A DNA stretch of 6,858 nt from Ignavibacteria bacterium (GTDB lineage: Bacteria > Bacteroidota > Ignavibacteria > Ignavibacteriales > Ignavibacteriaceae): NCBI GenBank assembly GCA_030648225.1, contig JAUSIA010000356.1, positions 1 to 6,858 of the forward strand, given 5' to 3'. Positions 5,321 through 6,858 of the stretch are shown here, piece after piece. Position 1 is the stretch's first letter. Each line of letters starts with the position of its first letter. The position numbers were made by a program, and so were the translations under genes. The notes beneath the pieces were generated by a model, which was given only the letters and a program-made list of their open reading frames with translations, made no database searches and had not been told where the DNA came from.

Positions 5321-5724
5321 TTTAAAGAAGATAAAATCCAGGCATCTTTAAACTCTTCATTCTTCCGCAGTTCATCTCTTACTGCTTCGGCTTCTTTCTT
5401 ACTGTTGAATTTCGTTTCTAACCTAACGACAAAAAGATTAACATCACTGTTAAATGAGACTGAAACCTCTTTCTCAAGTTTTTTTCTACACTCTCCGGCA
5501 AATTTTTCAGCATTTTGCTTTGTAGTGAAAGCCCCAACCTGGATTAAATAATATAATTCTTCTTCAGGAATTTCATCTTCAAATTCATTTTCAGGAATCT
5601 CATCAAAGATATAAGTATCTTCTTCATCACTCAACTCTTCCTCCCGGGTTTCTTCAACTGAAGAGGAGCAGGAAATAATATTGATGACAATAAAAAGAAA
5701 AATTAATAAATATAGTCTGTTCAT
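5317..5724 (-). CDS. SPOR-domain lipoprotein
   Basis: 135 residues. A signal peptide (about 1-18) ends in a lipobox, IIS-C19, followed by Ser-Ser-Ser, so the protein is predicted to be lipid-anchored. Residues 23-56 form an extremely acidic linker (about 19 of 34 residues Asp or Glu) containing a repeated DEIPE. The SPOR domain spans about 57-133: YYLIQVGAFTTKQNAEKFA (58-76) is the standard first strand and helix, and LFVVRLETKFNSKKEAEAVRD (97-117) the second half. SPOR domains bind denuded glycan strands in septal peptidoglycan, and such proteins act in division or cell-wall work. ATG at 5724 has AAGG two bases ahead, closer than usual, but it starts exactly at the signal peptide. Gap to the biotin carrier gene upstream is 50 bases, so it may share its transcript. 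Family call is firm, cell role inferred. Confidence 0.92.
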   Translation of the reverse strand: MNRLYLLIFLFIVINIISCSSSVEETREEELSDEEDTYIFDEIPENEFEDEIPEEELYYLIQVGAFTTKQNAEKFAGECRKKLEKEVSVSFNSDVNLFVVRLETKFNSKKEAEAVRDELRKNEEFKDAWILSSLK

Positions 5725-5750
5725 TTCCTTACCATAATAAATATTATCAG

Positions 5751-5756
5751 ATTATA
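5751..5756 (-). promoter_or_regulatory. Possible -10 hexamer for the SPOR lipoprotein gene
   Basis: Read on the minus strand this is TATAAT, about 27 bases before the start codon, in the 50-base gap after the biotin carrier gene. No recognisable -35 lies 16-18 bases upstream, and such hexamers are frequent in AT-rich DNA, so it is a weak candidate for a gene-specific promoter. Confidence 0.25.
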
Positions 5757-5774
5757 ACTATAAGCAATTAAAAT

Positions 5775-6275
5775 TTATTCAATTACTAAAAGGGATATTC
5801 CCTTCTCTACTGCCTGTCCCTCTATTATTTTTACCTCTTTAATTTTGCCGGAAACAGGAGACCGGATATCATTCTCCATTTTCATAGCTTCAAGTATAAG
5901 TACAGAATCTCCCTGCATAACTTCATCACCCGCTTTCTTTTTTATTTTCAGTATCATTCCCGGCATAGGTGATTTAACTATAGTAATTGAATGTTTAGCC
6001 GCTTTGGCTTCTATTAGATTCGCTGCTTTTTCCTTTAAAGCAGAGAGAACTTTAGTTTCTATTACCTGGCCTTCAAGAGTTACAATAAATTCCGAACCTC
6101 CATTTTTTCTTGCTGTAATTAAAAAGGATTTATTATCAACAAATAATTTGTAAGTATTATTGTTTAGTTTTGACAGGCTGTAATTATATTCTTTACCATC
6201 AACAGAAGCTTTATTATCACCGGTAAAAGCAACTCTTAATTTCTTCTCCTTAATTGTAACTATAAACTCATTCAT
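5775..6275 (-). CDS. Biotin carboxyl carrier protein of an acyl-CoA carboxylase
   Basis: 166 residues. The C-terminal biotinyl domain covers about 96-166, with VKSPMPGMILKI (100-111) and the biotinylation motif EAMKMEND (129-136), where K132 would carry biotin. The N-terminal part (about 1-80) is beta-rich and resembles the region before the carrier domain in propionyl- or methylcrotonyl-CoA carboxylase alpha subunits; a charged Ala/Lys/Glu linker (81-95) joins the two. The biotin arm moves carboxyl groups from the biotin carboxylase, encoded just upstream, to a carboxyltransferase not in this window. ATG at 6275 overlaps the upstream stop as ATGAATGA (8 bases), so translation is probably coupled. 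E. coli AccB lacks this N-terminal half and is Ala/Pro-rich instead, so an acyl-CoA (propionyl-type) carboxylase is more likely than a standard AccB, but the acyl substrate cannot be told from this. Confidence 0.9.
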   Translation of the reverse strand: MNEFIVTIKEKKLRVAFTGDNKASVDGKEYNYSLSKLNNNTYKLFVDNKSFLITARKNGGSEFIVTLEGQVIETKVLSALKEKAANLIEAKAAKHSITIVKSPMPGMILKIKKKAGDEVMQGDSVLILEAMKMENDIRSPVSGKIKEVKIIEGQAVEKGISLLVIE

Positions 6276-6858
6276 CTGTCTGTTCCAGCCACTTATTCAT
6301 AGTAGTTTGTATTTCGGATGTTAAAATTTTTCCATCAGAAACAGATTCTTTCTTTAATATGGCAGAGAATAAAGCAGCAATCATTTCTGTACTCGAAATT
6401 TCTTTTTGATCCTTTTGTTTTTTAAGATATTCTCTCTCGATATAATTAATATCAAATTGTCCTTCAAGGAAATCTTTTTGTTTGAATATTCCTGAAAGGA
6501 AATAAATATTTGTTACCAACCCTGCAATATGATATTCTTCCAAAGCCCTTTCCATTTTCTTTATTGCAGTATTTCTATCTTTTCCATAACAAATAACCTT
6601 GGCAATAAGCGGGTCATAATAGAGTGAAATTTCTGAACCGCTGATAAAACCTCCATCCACTCTCACACCCGGACCGGAGGGTTCTATATACTCAATAATT
6701 TTCCCGGCTGATGGAAGAAAATTATTTTCCGGATCCTCTGCATAGATTCTGCTCTCAATTGCGTGTCCGTTTATTTTTAATTCATTCTGATTAAAACTTA
6801 GTTTATTCCCTTCAGCAATTGAAATTTGTTCTTTAACAAGATCAATACCTGTAATCAT
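6268..6858 (-). CDS. Biotin carboxylase subunit, C-terminal part (N-terminus beyond the window)
   Basis: 196 residues are visible. The Met at 6858 is internal: MITGIDLVKEQISIAEG (1-17) is the conserved block that follows the catalytic VEHPVTE loop in AccC-type enzymes, so about 290 residues lie off the right edge. The Biotin_carb_C domain continues with GHAIESRIYAEDP (31-43), FLPSAGKI (47-54), GPGVRVDGG (62-70, with R66 matching the biotin-contacting Arg of AccC) and SLYYDPLIAKVICYG (78-92), ending near ERE (141-143). A lysine-rich tail (144-196) extends past the usual E. coli AccC end. It would make carboxybiotin from ATP and bicarbonate on the carrier protein encoded 8 bases overlapping downstream. 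Activity cannot be judged since the ATP-grasp domain is outside. Family certain; acetyl- or propionyl-CoA specificity open. Confidence 0.95.
   Translation of the reverse strand: MITGIDLVKEQISIAEGNKLSFNQNELKINGHAIESRIYAEDPENNFLPSAGKIIEYIEPSGPGVRVDGGFISGSEISLYYDPLIAKVICYGKDRNTAIKKMERALEEYHIAGLVTNIYFLSGIFKQKDFLEGQFDINYIEREYLKKQKDQKEISSTEMIAALFSAILKKESVSDGKILTSEIQTTMNKWLEQTDE

Noticed and set aside
5738..5751. Short inverted repeat (ATAAT...ATTAT) as a terminator between the biotin carrier and SPOR genes
   Set aside because: Five A-T pairs only and no U tract in the right direction.
5845..6153. Plus-strand open frame of 102 codons
   Set aside because: Antisense to the biotin carrier gene, which has an unmistakable biotinylation motif.

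Overview
The window is AT-rich, has dense genes in short-gap operons, and looks like a chromosomal segment from the Bacteroidota/Ignavibacteriota (FCB) side of the tree. The clues are an ssb gene followed directly by a GldE-like DUF21/CBS protein, a lipoprotein with a SPOR domain, and a biotin-dependent carboxylase whose biotin carboxylase and biotin carrier are separate overlapping genes. Clear Shine-Dalgarno sequences (before ssb and the pilin-like genes) fit Ignavibacteria or Chlorobi better than typical Bacteroidia. This placement is inference.

Left block (1-2601, minus strand): ssb, a GldE/CorC-like membrane protein, a 118-residue membrane-anchored protein of unknown function, and the first 179 codons of an MlaD/MCE lipid-transport protein that runs off the left edge. 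Gaps are 34 and 6 bases, followed by a 23-base overlap, so this reads as one operon. The two middle genes appear to start with TTG. A 317-base divergent intergenic region (2602-2918) follows.

Central block (2919-5271, plus strand): three genes (169, 198 and 406 codons) with 14- and 11-base gaps. All three begin with a very short Met...Gly leader and a hydrophobic helix, followed by features of PilV/GspI-like, PilW/GspJ-like and PilX/GspK-like minor pilins, in that order. I read them as a strongly diverged minor-pilin set lacking the usual Glu5. A sigma-54-like -24/-12 element lies just upstream and a good intrinsic terminator just downstream, so the set looks like a self-contained transcription unit. 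This is the most interesting part of the window.

Right block (5317-6858, minus strand): the C-terminal part of a biotin carboxylase (cut by the right edge), a biotin carrier protein overlapping it by 8 bases, and, 50 bases further on, an SPOR-domain lipoprotein. The first two form the alpha side of an acyl-CoA carboxylase. The lipoprotein may be co-transcribed or use its own weak promoter. No RNA genes, insertion sequences or CRISPR arrays were seen.
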